Positions 8,501 to 18,474 of a stretch of 64,000 bases of DNA are shown here, one piece after another. The first letter of the stretch is position 1; every line of letters begins with the position of its first letter. Origin of the DNA: Janthinobacterium sp. FW305-129 (GTDB lineage: Bacteria > Pseudomonadota > Gammaproteobacteria > Burkholderiales > Burkholderiaceae_D). Both the position numbers and the translations under genes were made by a program. Where the stretch lies: the NCBI RefSeq assembly GCF_020858115.1, contig NZ_JACYMM010000007.1, positions 124,001 to 188,000 of the forward strand, read 5' to 3'. Under the pieces are notes generated by a model. That model was given only the letters and a program-made list of their open reading frames with translations, was not told where the DNA came from and did no database searches.

Positions 8501-10648
8501 TTGTTCAAAACAATCGTTTTACCAGTCGCCTTGTTGGGCGCGTTCGCCGGCGCACACGCTGACGAAGGGCAGTGGCAACCACACCAGCTGCCACAGCTGA
8601 AAGCCGAGCTCAAACGGGTCGGCATCGACATTCCTGCAGAAAAACTCGCCGACCTGAGCAAGCACCCGATGAGCGCCATCGTGTCGCTGGGCGGCTGCTC
8701 GGCCGCTTTCGTCTCCGACGCGGGCCTGGTGGTGACGAACCACCATTGCGCGTATGGCGCCGTGCAGCGCAATTCCACGCCGGAACACAATTACATCACC
8801 AACGGCTTTCTGGCCAAGACGCGCGCCGCAGAGCTTCCTGGCGGTCCGAACAGTCTCGTGTATGTGACGGACAAGGTGGAGAACGTCAGCGACCGCGTCC
8901 TGAAAGGCTTGACGGCCGACATGAGCGGCCGCGCCCGCCACGAAGCCGTGGAAAAGCGCATCAAGGACCTGATCGCCGAATGCGAAACGGACAAGATGTA
9001 CCGCTGCTCCGTGCCCGCCTTCCACCGCGGCCTCGAGTACTACCGCATCCGCCAGATGATGATACGCGACGTGCGCCTCGTGTACGCGCCATCGGACAAG
9101 ATCGGCAACTTCGGCGGCGACACCGACAACTACGAATGGCCGCGCCACACGGGCGATTACTCGTTCCTGCGTGCCTACGTGGGCAAGGATGGCCGTCCGG
9201 CCGACCCGTCGCCCGACAACGTGCCGTATAAATCGAAGGATTTCCTGGTGGTCTCGGCCGAAGGCTTGAAAGCCGGCGACGGCATCCTGCTGGCGGGCTA
9301 CCCCGGCCGCACCAGCCGCTACAAGCTGCCGGCGGAAATCCGCTTTGCGCGCGATACGGCCTTCCCCCTGAAAGTATCGGAACTGCAAGCCGACCTGGCC
9401 GTGATGGCCGACGCGACGCAGGGCGATGCCGCCGCCGCCGTGCGTTACGCCAGCGTGGTGAAAAGCATCAACAACGTGCTGAAGAAAACCCAGGGCTTGC
9501 TCGACGGTTTCGCGCGCAAGGACATCGCCGCCATCAAGGATGTGCAGGATGCCGAATTCCGCGCCTGGTACGCCAAGCAGCCGAACGTGTCGCCTACCCT
9601 GCTGGCGGAACTGGACGCGGCGATCGCCAGCGACATGGCCCTGAGCGAAGAAGAGTTCGCCTGGTCGGTCGCCACCCACAGCGACTTGCTGAAGAGCGCG
9701 CGCACCGTCTACCGTTTGTCGCTGGAGCGCCAGAAAGCGGACGCCGAGCGCGAATCGGGCTTCCAGCAGCGCGACCTGGCTTTCATCAAGGCCCGCCTGG
9801 CGCGCCTGGAACAGTCGTACGTCAACAAGGTGGACCAGGCGCGTTTTGAAGCCGGCCTGAAGCGTTATGCCCAGCTGGCGGCGAAGAGCCATCCGCAAGG
9901 CCTGGACGCGCTGCTGCCGGCGCCAGGCGCCGTGGCGGCCCTGTACCAGCAGACGCAACTGGCTGACACGGCCAAGCGCCTGGCCTGGCTGGAAAAGGAC
10001 CAGGCTGCCGTGGCCCGATCCGACGACGCCTTCATGCAGCTGGCCATCAAGCTGCAGCCCGTGGAAGCGGCGCTGGAAGAGCGCCGCAAGGAAATCGACG
10101 GCAACCTGGAACGCGTGATTCCGCAATACATGCAAGCTGTGATTGCCTGGAAGAAAACACAAGGCAAGCCGGTGTATCCTGACGCCAACTCGACCCTGCG
10201 CGTGACCTACGGCACGGTCTCGCCGTACTCGCCGCGCGACGGCATCACCAAGGGACCGTTCACGACCGTGGAAGGCATCGTCGAGAAAGTCACGGGCAAG
10301 GCCCCCTTCGAAGCGCCGCAAGGCTTGATCGACGCCGTCAAGCAAAAACGCTACGGCCAGTTCCGCGACCCGGCCCTGGGCACGGTTCCCGTCAACTTCC
10401 TGACCAGCGCGGACACCACGGGCGGCAATTCCGGCTCGGCCGTGATGAACAAGCGTGGCGAGCTGATCGGCCTGAACTTCGATTCCACGTATGAATCGAT
10501 CACCAAGGACTGGTACTTCGACACGGCCATCACGCGCGCCATCCACCTCGACATCCGCTACATGCTGTGGGTGATGAAGGAAGTGGACCACGCGGATAAC
10601 TTGCTGCAGGAAATGACGGTCAAGTATCCGAAAGCTACCAAGAAGTAA
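8501..10648 (+). CDS. S46-family dipeptidyl peptidase (DPP7/DPP11-like)
   Basis: Periplasmic or secreted serine exopeptidase that removes dipeptides from peptide N-termini. The protein starts with a signal peptide ending at AHA-DEG. Catalytic elements of family S46 are visible: His in VVTNHHC, Asp in the DTDNYEWPRHTGDYS stretch, and Ser in GGNSGSAVMN near the C-terminus. About 715 residues is the normal family length. Start choice: a strong ribosome binding site GGAGGGG (8488-8494) sits 6 nt before TTG 8501, which gives a textbook signal peptide; the in-frame ATG at 8486 overlaps that site and is less likely. A rho-independent terminator follows, so it is a single-gene unit. Specificity (hydrophobic versus acidic P1) cannot be decided by eye. 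Confidence 0.93.
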   Translation: MFKTIVLPVALLGAFAGAHADEGQWQPHQLPQLKAELKRVGIDIPAEKLADLSKHPMSAIVSLGGCSAAFVSDAGLVVTNHHCAYGAVQRNSTPEHNYITNGFLAKTRAAELPGGPNSLVYVTDKVENVSDRVLKGLTADMSGRARHEAVEKRIKDLIAECETDKMYRCSVPAFHRGLEYYRIRQMMIRDVRLVYAPSDKIGNFGGDTDNYEWPRHTGDYSFLRAYVGKDGRPADPSPDNVPYKSKDFLVVSAEGLKAGDGILLAGYPGRTSRYKLPAEIRFARDTAFPLKVSELQADLAVMADATQGDAAAAVRYASVVKSINNVLKKTQGLLDGFARKDIAAIKDVQDAEFRAWYAKQPNVSPTLLAELDAAIASDMALSEEEFAWSVATHSDLLKSARTVYRLSLERQKADAERESGFQQRDLAFIKARLARLEQSYVNKVDQARFEAGLKRYAQLAAKSHPQGLDALLPAPGAVAALYQQTQLADTAKRLAWLEKDQAAVARSDDAFMQLAIKLQPVEAALEERRKEIDGNLERVIPQYMQAVIAWKKTQGKPVYPDANSTLRVTYGTVSPYSPRDGITKGPFTTVEGIVEKVTGKAPFEAPQGLIDAVKQKRYGQFRDPALGTVPVNFLTSADTTGGNSGSAVMNKRGELIGLNFDSTYESITKDWYFDTAITRAIHLDIRYMLWVMKEVDHADNLLQEMTVKYPKATKK

Positions 10649-10669
10649 TCTTCAGCTTGCGCTAGCGCA

Positions 10670-10706
10670 AAGCCGCATCCGCCTCAGGGCCGATGCGGCT
10701 TTTTTG
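10670..10706 (+). terminator. Rho-independent terminator of the S46 peptidase gene
   Basis: Arms AAGCCGCATC (10670-10679) and GATGCGGCTT (10692-10701) form a perfect 10-bp stem with a 12-nt loop, followed by a run of T residues. It lies 21 nt after the stop codon. Confidence 0.9.
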
Positions 10707-10793
10707 CGTATGGCCAACTATTTTGAGTTTCATCAATATGCCAGCGTCCGCCATGGTTAGCATGAACCAGGGAGACTATGCGATGGAGGCAAT

Positions 10794-13568
10794 ATGGATG
10801 ATGGCGAGCTGGCAGCCGATCTTGCGCGCCTTTTCGGAGCAGGTAGACAAGTTCAGGACAGCCGCTTGCTGCGCATGGATTTTCCGCGCGAGGACGGTCC
10901 GCCCGATACCGCGCTGCTGGTCAACAGCTTGCGGGCACACGAGGAAATGTCACGCGACTTCCGCTTCGACGCCGAAGTGCTGTCGGACAATCTCCACGTC
11001 CCCCTGACGGCGATGATGGGACGCATGGTCACGATTTCGCTGGTGCGCGATGACGGCAGCTTGCGCTATTTTAATGGTTACGTCGGCGAATTTCGCTTGT
11101 TGCGCAGCGATGGCGGTTTCGCGTTCTACCAGATGGTGCTGCAACCCTGGCTGGCGTTTTCCAGGCTGCGCATGGACAACGTTTCGTTCCACGAACGCAC
11201 GGTCATCGACATCAGCGAAACGACCTTCAATCATTATTTGCAGCGCGACTGGCAAAACCGGCTGCAGGAGGAAAAAGCGATATTAAGCTGCGCCAACCAG
11301 CATAATGAAACCGATTACAACCATCTGCACCGGCGCTGGGAAGACCAGGGTATCCATTACTGGTATGAACATCGCGCCGACGGCCATACGCTGTGTCTGG
11401 GCGACAATACCTGGCTGAACGACAGCATCGATCCAGGCGACGGCCATGCCGGCGAAGCCGACGAGATGGCGTTTCGCAGCGGCGCCGGCTCGCTGGAGCG
11501 CGACGGCATACGCGATTGGCAGGCAATACGGAAGATTGCCTCAGGCTCGCTCACGCTGGCCAGTTTCAACTACAAGCATCCGTATGCCAGCCGCGCCAGC
11601 GGCTACGCGCTGCACCAGCAGGGCGACGTGTTTGCCCATGAACTGTATCAAAACACCGGCTATGGCTATGCCGGCATGGGTGACGGCGAAGCGCTGGCGC
11701 AACGCCGCCTGGAGGAGCAGAACTGCCAGGCGCAATACTTCGAAGCTGGCGGCAATCACCGCTGCGCCCAGGCCGGGCGCAGTTTCACGCTGGGCGGACA
11801 CTTCAGCGCCCAGCAAGCCATGCCGGCCAGAGGTGAGGCGGCGCGCCCGGACATCGGCGCGCGCGAATACCTGATCGTGTCGGTCGATCATATCGCCAGC
11901 AACAATTACCAGGCAGGCACGGGTGCGAAGTCGCAGTATGAAAACCGTTTTCGCTGCATCCGCAAGAGCATCCGCTGGTATCCGGGGCGGCACTTCAACA
12001 GCACGCCTTGCGCCTTGCCCGGCGTGCAGACGGCGATCGTCATCGGGCCGGCAGGCGAAACCATCCATACCGACGGTCTGGGCCGGGTGAAGGTGCAATT
12101 CCACTGGGACCGGCTGGGCAAGTTCGACGCGGGCAGTTCGCCTTGGATCCGGGTCATGACGCCATGGGCGGGCCAGGCGTTTGGCCAGATCGCGCTGCCG
12201 CGCATCGGTCAGGAAGTGCTGATCCAATTTCTCGACGGCAATATCGACCGTCCCGTCATCGTCGGCGCGGTGTACAACGGCAACCATGCGCCGCCGTGGA
12301 ATTTGCCGGGGCAACGCATGCTGGGCGGCTGGCGCAGCGCCGAGCTGATGCCTGGCGGCGGCTACGGCGTGCGCGGCAACCAGCTGGTGCTCGACGACAC
12401 GCACCAGCGCATCCAGGCGCAACTGAAAAGCGATCATCAGCACAGCCAATTGTCGCTCGGCTGCATCAGCCGCATCGAAGACGCCAGCGGGCGCAAGGAT
12501 GCGCGTGGCGAGGGCTGGGAACTGGCGTCAGACGCCTGGGGCGTGGCGCGCGCCGGCCGCGGCATGTTGCTGACCACCGAAGCGCGCCCTGGCGCCGCCT
12601 CGCATATCAAGAGCATGGATGAAACCTTGCGCCGGTTGGCCGAGGCTGCTGAACGGCACAAGGCACTGGCCGCCCTGGCGCAGCATTACGGCGCGCAAGA
12701 AAGCGCCGCCCAGCAGGGCGCCGCCGCCGATGTGCTCAATGCCCAGCATGCCGCGATCAAGGGCGGTGCCGGCAGTGGCGAAAGCGCATTTCCCGAACTA
12801 TCCAAACCGCATCTGGTGCTGGCCAGTCCGGCCGGTATCGAAACGACGACCGCGCAATCGACGCACATCGCCAGCGCCGAGCACACTGCGCTGACGTCCG
12901 GGCGCGACCTGTCGCTGGCGGCCGGCGGCGGCCTGTTCGCCAGCATCGGCGCAGCGTTCCGCCTGTTCGTCCACAAGGCTGGCATGAAACTGATCGCTGC
13001 AGCTGGCCCGGTGCAGATCGCGGCGCAAACCGATGCGGTCGATATCGTCGCCAACAAGGTGCTGGAATTGATCAGTCAGACGGACTGGGTGAATATTCGC
13101 GGCCGCAAAGGCGTGCGCCTGCATGGCGCCAATTGCATGCTTGAAATTAGCGACAAGGTCCAGTTTTTTACCGCGTCGCCGACGCTGTTCCATGGAAACC
13201 TGGAAACCTTGGCCCCCAAGAACCGGCCGCAACCGGAGCAGGAGCCGCCCATCGCGCCGGTAGCGGGGCAGTTGCAGCATACGATACAGGCCCATGCGGA
13301 TGGCGGGCAATACGCGCAGGTGCCGTACACGCTGTACAACGGGGAAGCCGAAGTCGAGCAAGGCCTGACCGACGAATTCGGTCGCATCCTGATCGCGCAT
13401 CAGGATGGCACGCCGCGCTACCGTGTCGTCCTTGGCAATGGCGAAGAGTTTTCATTGCAAGCGAGCGCACGCTTCGACCCGGACGCGGCGCCGGACGGCG
13501 AACACAAGCTGTCGAACCGCGGCTTGCGCGCGTTCGACGACACGGCCGACGGCCGCGGGGTTCAATGA
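10794..13568 (+). CDS. vgrG: Type VI secretion VgrG spike protein (TssI)
   Basis: Spike of the contractile T6SS injection machine and carrier of the effector encoded downstream. The 924-residue protein has the gp27-like N-terminal beta-barrel half, the gp5-like OB region (GLGRVKVQFHWDR, SSPWIRVMTPWAG), the beta-helix/DUF2345 region (about 640-820) and a ~100-residue C-terminal extension (about 820-924) ending in a small beta-rich domain, which may bind cargo. Start ATG 10794 has GGAGG at 10785-10789. No PAAR or DUF4123 adaptor gene is adjacent. It is followed after 25 nt by the phospholipase effector gene, the same order as in known vgrG-tle5-tli5 loci. Structural T6SS genes are not in the window. 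Confidence 0.95.
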   Translation: MDDGELAADLARLFGAGRQVQDSRLLRMDFPREDGPPDTALLVNSLRAHEEMSRDFRFDAEVLSDNLHVPLTAMMGRMVTISLVRDDGSLRYFNGYVGEFRLLRSDGGFAFYQMVLQPWLAFSRLRMDNVSFHERTVIDISETTFNHYLQRDWQNRLQEEKAILSCANQHNETDYNHLHRRWEDQGIHYWYEHRADGHTLCLGDNTWLNDSIDPGDGHAGEADEMAFRSGAGSLERDGIRDWQAIRKIASGSLTLASFNYKHPYASRASGYALHQQGDVFAHELYQNTGYGYAGMGDGEALAQRRLEEQNCQAQYFEAGGNHRCAQAGRSFTLGGHFSAQQAMPARGEAARPDIGAREYLIVSVDHIASNNYQAGTGAKSQYENRFRCIRKSIRWYPGRHFNSTPCALPGVQTAIVIGPAGETIHTDGLGRVKVQFHWDRLGKFDAGSSPWIRVMTPWAGQAFGQIALPRIGQEVLIQFLDGNIDRPVIVGAVYNGNHAPPWNLPGQRMLGGWRSAELMPGGGYGVRGNQLVLDDTHQRIQAQLKSDHQHSQLSLGCISRIEDASGRKDARGEGWELASDAWGVARAGRGMLLTTEARPGAASHIKSMDETLRRLAEAAERHKALAALAQHYGAQESAAQQGAAADVLNAQHAAIKGGAGSGESAFPELSKPHLVLASPAGIETTTAQSTHIASAEHTALTSGRDLSLAAGGGLFASIGAAFRLFVHKAGMKLIAAAGPVQIAAQTDAVDIVANKVLELISQTDWVNIRGRKGVRLHGANCMLEISDKVQFFTASPTLFHGNLETLAPKNRPQPEQEPPIAPVAGQLQHTIQAHADGGQYAQVPYTLYNGEAEVEQGLTDEFGRILIAHQDGTPRYRVVLGNGEEFSLQASARFDPDAAPDGEHKLSNRGLRAFDDTADGRGVQ

Positions 13569-13593
13569 TTCACGACACTGACTGGAGAGTGCC

Positions 13594-15651
13594 ATGCCGG
13601 AATCGAGCGGCCGCATTGAAACCACCCACATCGACGAAGTCGGACGCACTGCGACGAGTTCGCTTCAGTGGCTGCTGGAAAACCGCAACCTGAAGGGCAA
13701 GGCCACTCATCCGATTACGCATAACAACAAGCTGACACTGTTCATCTGCGGACAGGAAGGGTTCTCCAACATCGCCGGCGAGATCGCCAAGGCTAAACAT
13801 TCGATCGACCTGTGCTGCTGGGGTTTCGACCCGGGCATGGAACTGGTGCGCGGCAGCGGCGCCACCTGGCCGCGGGGCGAAACGTTTGGCGACTTGCTGA
13901 TCGCCGCCGCACGGCGTCACGTCAGGGTGCGCCTGCTGGTCTGGTATGACCGGATCGGTTCGCCGATGGTGCGCAATATGCCGGGCTATTCGCACGGTAC
14001 CTCATCATGGAAAGCCGATGGACAACGCTTTGATGACATCAGCGCAAAAGCCAGCCTGTCGATGTTGCACGATGCTGTCCAAAAAAAGAAACATATTTTA
14101 GGCAACGGTTATTGGGGCGAGTACCTCCGGCCTGAGGATATTCCGATAATGGCGCGTCAAGAATATTGTTACAGCTGGTATGCGGCCGCTTTCAAGGGCC
14201 TGTTCGGGGGGCTGGAAATTCGTTTGCGGCACGGCGACAGCGCCGCAATCAGCAAGAGTATCGCGACCGAAATAAACCAGCCGCACGGCCTGACGATGGG
14301 GGAAATCGAAAAGCCCGGCATGCAATACCTGGGCACGCACCACCAGAAGCCGGTCCTGATCGATTTCGATCACGAAGAGGGCGCCAAGGCCGTCGGTTAC
14401 GTGATGGGCCTGAACTCGGTGACCGATTATTGGGACACGACGGCCCATCTGCTCGACGATACGCGCCGCGAACAGGGCGGCGTCAACGAGCGGCGCGAGT
14501 GTGTGCAGGGAGTGGCCGCGGATGGCGGGTTCGCCACCTTGAAACCCTATCAGGATTACGCCTGCCGCATCGACGGCGGCAAGGCGCTTATCGCGCTCTA
14601 CAATAATTTCGTGAAGGCGTGGGACCGCGCGTCTGGCGATCGCACGCATGGCGCCGCCACTGCCAGCGTGAGCCGCGAATTGCCACATGGCAGCCCGCCG
14701 GCGCGGCTGTTGCGCAAGGCCGGACCAAGCGACTCCACCGTGCAGATCGTCTTGACGCAGCCCGAGGAACAAGACAAGACGATCAAGGAAACCTATTTTC
14801 GCGCCGTGACCCAGGCCAGCCTGGCGGCCGGCTACCTGTACGTGGAAAACCAGTATTTCCAGTATGAAGAATGGGCCCGGCACTTGCTGGCCGAGCGCAA
14901 GAAGGTGGTCGCCGCCTGGAAGGCCGGAAGCCTGAAAGCTGGCAAAACCATGCGTGATATGCCGGTCATGCACGTATTCATTGTCATCCCCGTGCCGGAG
15001 CGCACGCAGATGGTGCCGCGCACCCATGACACGCTGGCGGCACTGGGGCAGCACGCTGGCATGACGGGGCAAAACACCATGATCGACGACTATAACAAGC
15101 GACCGAAAACCCGGCGTGTCAGGGCAGGATTCGGCATTTCCACCGAGGCGGAAGTCAAGTTGCCCGACGTGGTACAGCATGCCAACGGCATCAACAAACC
15201 CGGTGCGATGACGCTCGAAAGCGAATTCGGGCTGAAGGTATCGGTGGCCATGCTCAATGTCAGCGCGTTTGACAAGGACCGCTGGCGTTACCGTGAAATC
15301 TACATCCATTCCAAATTGATGCTGGTCGACGACGTGTTCATGACGCTGGGCAGCGCCAACCTGAACCAGCGCAGCATGGCCGTCGACAGCGAGATCAATA
15401 TCGCCACCGACGATCACCGCGTGGCCCGCGATTTGCGCAAGCGGGTGTGGCGCATGCATAGCGGCGGATTGGTTGATGGCGGGGGCGGGACGAAGGGGGA
15501 GATTGTGGATGCTTATCGGAAGTGGGTGGAGCTGATGGGCGCAAATCGCAAGAAAAAATGGGATAAATCTGAAAATGCACTTTTAAAGAAAATGACCGGT
15601 TTCCTGCTGCCTCTGGAAGACAAACGCAGCTCCACCATACGCCTGGGTTGA
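13594..15651 (+). CDS. Phospholipase D-type T6SS effector (Tle5-like)
   Basis: Predicted antibacterial lipase that hydrolyses membrane phospholipid in target cells. The 685-residue protein carries two HKD motifs: His250-Lys252-Asp257 (HQKPVLID) and His572-Lys574-Asp579 (HSKLMLVD, followed by GSANLNQRSM). Both catalytic halves are therefore intact. No signal peptide is present, as expected for VgrG-delivered cargo. It is placed directly after vgrG and directly before two lipoprotein genes resembling Tli5 immunity proteins, the arrangement of PldA/PldB-type loci. Codon use becomes more AT-rich at its 3' end (after about 15480), where the island shifts toward the immunity genes. Family assignment is strong; the antibacterial role is inferred from context. 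Confidence 0.92.
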   Translation: MPESSGRIETTHIDEVGRTATSSLQWLLENRNLKGKATHPITHNNKLTLFICGQEGFSNIAGEIAKAKHSIDLCCWGFDPGMELVRGSGATWPRGETFGDLLIAAARRHVRVRLLVWYDRIGSPMVRNMPGYSHGTSSWKADGQRFDDISAKASLSMLHDAVQKKKHILGNGYWGEYLRPEDIPIMARQEYCYSWYAAAFKGLFGGLEIRLRHGDSAAISKSIATEINQPHGLTMGEIEKPGMQYLGTHHQKPVLIDFDHEEGAKAVGYVMGLNSVTDYWDTTAHLLDDTRREQGGVNERRECVQGVAADGGFATLKPYQDYACRIDGGKALIALYNNFVKAWDRASGDRTHGAATASVSRELPHGSPPARLLRKAGPSDSTVQIVLTQPEEQDKTIKETYFRAVTQASLAAGYLYVENQYFQYEEWARHLLAERKKVVAAWKAGSLKAGKTMRDMPVMHVFIVIPVPERTQMVPRTHDTLAALGQHAGMTGQNTMIDDYNKRPKTRRVRAGFGISTEAEVKLPDVVQHANGINKPGAMTLESEFGLKVSVAMLNVSAFDKDRWRYREIYIHSKLMLVDDVFMTLGSANLNQRSMAVDSEINIATDDHRVARDLRKRVWRMHSGGLVDGGGGTKGEIVDAYRKWVELMGANRKKKWDKSENALLKKMTGFLLPLEDKRSSTIRLG

Positions 15652-15653
15652 TC

Positions 15654-17246
15654 ATGAGTAAAAAAAATACCGTCTTCTTTCGCCTGCCATTTCTTGCGTT
15701 GGCAGTTCTTCTCTTTGTTCCTTTGATTGCCTGCAAAATGCCTAACGACAAAGTCCTGCCACGGAACCAGAGTCTGCCCCTCTTCAATCCGCATGTTTCG
15801 GATTTCATTTGCGAAACCGAGGCGAGCAAGGTGCCGCCCATCGATGCGCAAGCGGAGGATTGGTTTCTCGCAGCACGCGCCTTGGAAGATCCTGAAATTT
15901 TCGTGGAAGACCGCGATTACAAAAAAATCGTCGCTCTGACGCGTCAGGCGGCAGAGCGATTGCACTGGAAGGCGATGCTCAATCTGGCCAGTCTGTATGT
16001 GGAAGGGCGCGATCCTTTGCATGGTGAGGAAGAAGCGGTGCAACTGGTGGAAAAGGCGATGCGGCTGGGCATACCGGCGGCCTATGACCGGATGGGGACG
16101 TATTACGCGAATGGCACGGGCGTCAACGGCGACATCACGCGTGCTTATGCTTTCTGGCAAAAGGCGGCGCAGATGGGTAACCCCCAAGCGCTGGGTTTTT
16201 TAGGAGAAAAACTCACTGCGGGGAAGGATTATCCGGGTGCTGAAATGTGGGGGAATATTCCTGTGGCAATCAAGATGATGGAGTGTGCGCTGGGGCAGGG
16301 ATATGGCCCATCCGCATATGATTTATCTTATTTATATGTTGTATTAAGAACGCCTGACGGCACGTCTGATGGGGAAAGAACAACTGAAACCAAAGAGCGT
16401 GCCTTGCAAGTATTACATACCGGAGTAAGGCTGGGCTGCGAGAAATGCGCAAACAAACTCACGATTGAATTCGGCGATCCGTTTGATCTTGCAAATATGC
16501 TGGTTCCGTACATTGATAAAGCGCGAGCGGAACGTTACGGTGTACTTAGCCGTGAACTTGGATTCAATCCCAATGCCCGCTTTCCTAATCTGGACAAGGT
16601 AGTGCCGCTTCCTCCAGCCGATCTGCCGCCCTGGAATGGCGACAGGGATACCTTGCTGCATGCCGCCATGGGTGTCCGTCCTCCGCCAGCCACCCCGCAG
16701 CCAAGCGCCTCCTCGTTGTTGCAAAAACCATATTTCCTGGCCGCCGACTATGCGCTGCGTCCCACCGGCTTGCTCAGCGATGCGCCGACTGCGCCGTTTT
16801 CCGCATACTGGCAACCCGCCAAAGGGCAAGGAGTGACTGAGCCGGCCCGGCTGTTCAGTGAAGGCGAGGAGTTCCGCCATTTCAGCGTGCTTGATGCCGC
16901 TGGGAAGAGCCGTTACGGCCCCGTGACATGGGAGCAGTGCCTGACGATACGGCACAACCATGCGGCAGTGGAACCGCGCGCGGCGCGCGGTTTGCTGCGC
17001 GAGGTGGCGCGGCCCGAGCCTTTGTTGAGCTGCGCTTGCGGGCAAGCCTGTCCGGTCAGCGGCGTCTGGCAACCGTGGGTGGCGGCCGACCATCCGCTGC
17101 AGGCCATCGTCAACCAGTACTGGCGCCAGACCTGGCTGACCCAGGGCGCGCCGTTCCCGCGACCGCGCCGCGACTGGCTGCTGGACTTGCCAGATGGCGA
17201 GGTGACGTGGCATTTGATGGATGCGTCCCTTCCTGATCTTGGATAA
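15654..17246 (+). CDS. Sel1-repeat lipoprotein, predicted Tli5-type immunity protein (intact copy)
   Basis: Predicted periplasm-facing immunity protein that neutralises the upstream phospholipase. ATG 15654 lies 2 nt after the effector stop and yields a signal peptide with lipobox LIAC (Cys near residue 25); the longer frame from TTG 15648 is unnecessary. Residues ~95-200 contain Sel1/TPR-like helical repeats (e.g. AMLNLASLYVEGRDP, AYDRMGTYYANGTGV, AYAFWQKAA). The C-terminal ~150 residues form a separate Cys/Trp-containing domain (SCACGQACPVSG) of a type I associate with DUF6396-like proteins, though I cannot confirm this. Sel1-repeat lipoproteins encoded after PldB-type effectors are known immunity proteins, so the role is inferred by family and position. 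The neighbouring gene is a tandem paralogue. Confidence 0.85.
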   Translation: MSKKNTVFFRLPFLALAVLLFVPLIACKMPNDKVLPRNQSLPLFNPHVSDFICETEASKVPPIDAQAEDWFLAARALEDPEIFVEDRDYKKIVALTRQAAERLHWKAMLNLASLYVEGRDPLHGEEEAVQLVEKAMRLGIPAAYDRMGTYYANGTGVNGDITRAYAFWQKAAQMGNPQALGFLGEKLTAGKDYPGAEMWGNIPVAIKMMECALGQGYGPSAYDLSYLYVVLRTPDGTSDGERTTETKERALQVLHTGVRLGCEKCANKLTIEFGDPFDLANMLVPYIDKARAERYGVLSRELGFNPNARFPNLDKVVPLPPADLPPWNGDRDTLLHAAMGVRPPPATPQPSASSLLQKPYFLAADYALRPTGLLSDAPTAPFSAYWQPAKGQGVTEPARLFSEGEEFRHFSVLDAAGKSRYGPVTWEQCLTIRHNHAAVEPRAARGLLREVARPEPLLSCACGQACPVSGVWQPWVAADHPLQAIVNQYWRQTWLTQGAPFPRPRRDWLLDLPDGEVTWHLMDASLPDLG

Positions 17247-17250
17247 GGCA

Positions 17251-18432
17251 ATGGATAGCAATCAATCCAGCATGGCTGCCATGAGAGGACGCTTCGCGTC
17301 GCTTATTTTCTTGTGCTGCCTGCTTGCCTGCAAAATGCCAGACGACAAAGTCCTGCCGCGCAACCAAAGCCTGCCGCTTTTCAATCCGCATGCTCCTGAC
17401 TTCATTTGTGAAACCGAGGCGAACAAGGTGCCGCCCATCGATGCGCAAGCCGAGGATTGGTTCCTCGAAGCGCGCGCCTTGGAAGATCCCGAAATTGCCG
17501 TGGAAGACCGCGATTACAAAAAAATCGTCGATTTGACGCGTCAGGCGGCAGAGCGATTGCACTGGAAGGCGATGCTCAATCTGGCCAGCCTGTATGTGGA
17601 AGGGCGCGATCCTTTATATGGTGAGGAAGAAGCGGTGCAACTGGTGGAAAAGGCGATGCGGCTGGGCATACCGGCGGCCTATGACCGGATGGGGACGTAT
17701 TACGCGAATGGCTCGGGTGTCAACGGTGACATCACTCGCGCCTATGCCTTCTGGCAAAAGGCTGCTGTCATGGGAAATCCTCAGGCGATGAAATTTTTGG
17801 CGGATAAATTAAATGTTGGACCCGCCAGTGAAGGGGCGGGCTATTGGTCCAATATTCCGGTAGCGACAAAAATGCTGGAATGTGCATTTGGGCAAGGATA
17901 TGGTCCCGCAGCATTTGATTTGCATTATTTGTATGTATCTCCACGGGCTGCCAATGGGAAAATAAATGGCTCGCGTAACGCTGAAACAAAAAATCGTGCA
18001 TTAAAGGTGTTGCATGAGGGTGTTAAGTTTGGTTGTGAGGATTGTGCAAATGCATTGGCAATTGAATTCGGTTCACCTTTTGATCTTGCCGATATGCTGG
18101 CGCCATATGTGGACAAGGCTCGTGGCGAGCGATATCGTATGCTTAGTAATGCCCTCGGCTTCAACCCCAATCGCCGCTTCCCCAACCTCGATAAAATCCT
18201 GCCATTGCCACCGGCCGATCTGCCGCCCTGGGATGGTCAACGAAAGAGCCTGCTTGACGCCGCCATGGGCGTGCCCACCGCCAGCCACCCCGCAGCCAGG
18301 CGCCGCGGCGCTTTCAAAAGAGCCATATTTCCTGGCCGCCGGCTAGGCGCTGCGTCCCACCGCTTTGCCGCCCCGGCACTGCCCGCACTGTTCACGCGCC
18401 ACGGCCTGCCGCATAGGCTGTGCCACGTATAA
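17251..18432 (+). CDS. Second Sel1-repeat lipoprotein (Tli5-like paralogue) with decayed 3' end
   Basis: Tandem duplicate of the preceding gene. ATG 17251 (4 nt after the previous stop) gives a signal peptide and lipobox LLAC, then the same Sel1 region, almost identical at the DNA level between about 17530 and 17760. Near 18260-18285 the copy lacks 2 nt relative to the first gene, throwing the frame off after AAMGV. In the original frame an in-frame TAG follows (Tyr codon in copy 1, stop here, around 18343). DNA similarity to copy 1 ends near 18363, and the frame now runs through unrelated sequence to 18432. The encoded product (~393 residues) therefore keeps the lipoprotein and Sel1 part but lacks the native C-terminal domain. 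It could be a partial immunity protein or a dying gene. Confidence 0.75.
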   Translation: MDSNQSSMAAMRGRFASLIFLCCLLACKMPDDKVLPRNQSLPLFNPHAPDFICETEANKVPPIDAQAEDWFLEARALEDPEIAVEDRDYKKIVDLTRQAAERLHWKAMLNLASLYVEGRDPLYGEEEAVQLVEKAMRLGIPAAYDRMGTYYANGSGVNGDITRAYAFWQKAAVMGNPQAMKFLADKLNVGPASEGAGYWSNIPVATKMLECAFGQGYGPAAFDLHYLYVSPRAANGKINGSRNAETKNRALKVLHEGVKFGCEDCANALAIEFGSPFDLADMLAPYVDKARGERYRMLSNALGFNPNRRFPNLDKILPLPPADLPPWDGQRKSLLDAAMGVPTASHPAARRRGAFKRAIFPGRRLGAASHRFAAPALPALFTRHGLPHRLCHV

Positions 18433-18474
18433 TTCCTCGCACTATCCACCACTATTCTTTTTCGACAGGTTCCC

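Noticed and set aside
8519-10591. 690-codon minus-strand frame opposite the S46 peptidase
   Set aside because: Antisense shadow; the opposite strand carries signal peptide, catalytic motifs, ribosome site and terminator.
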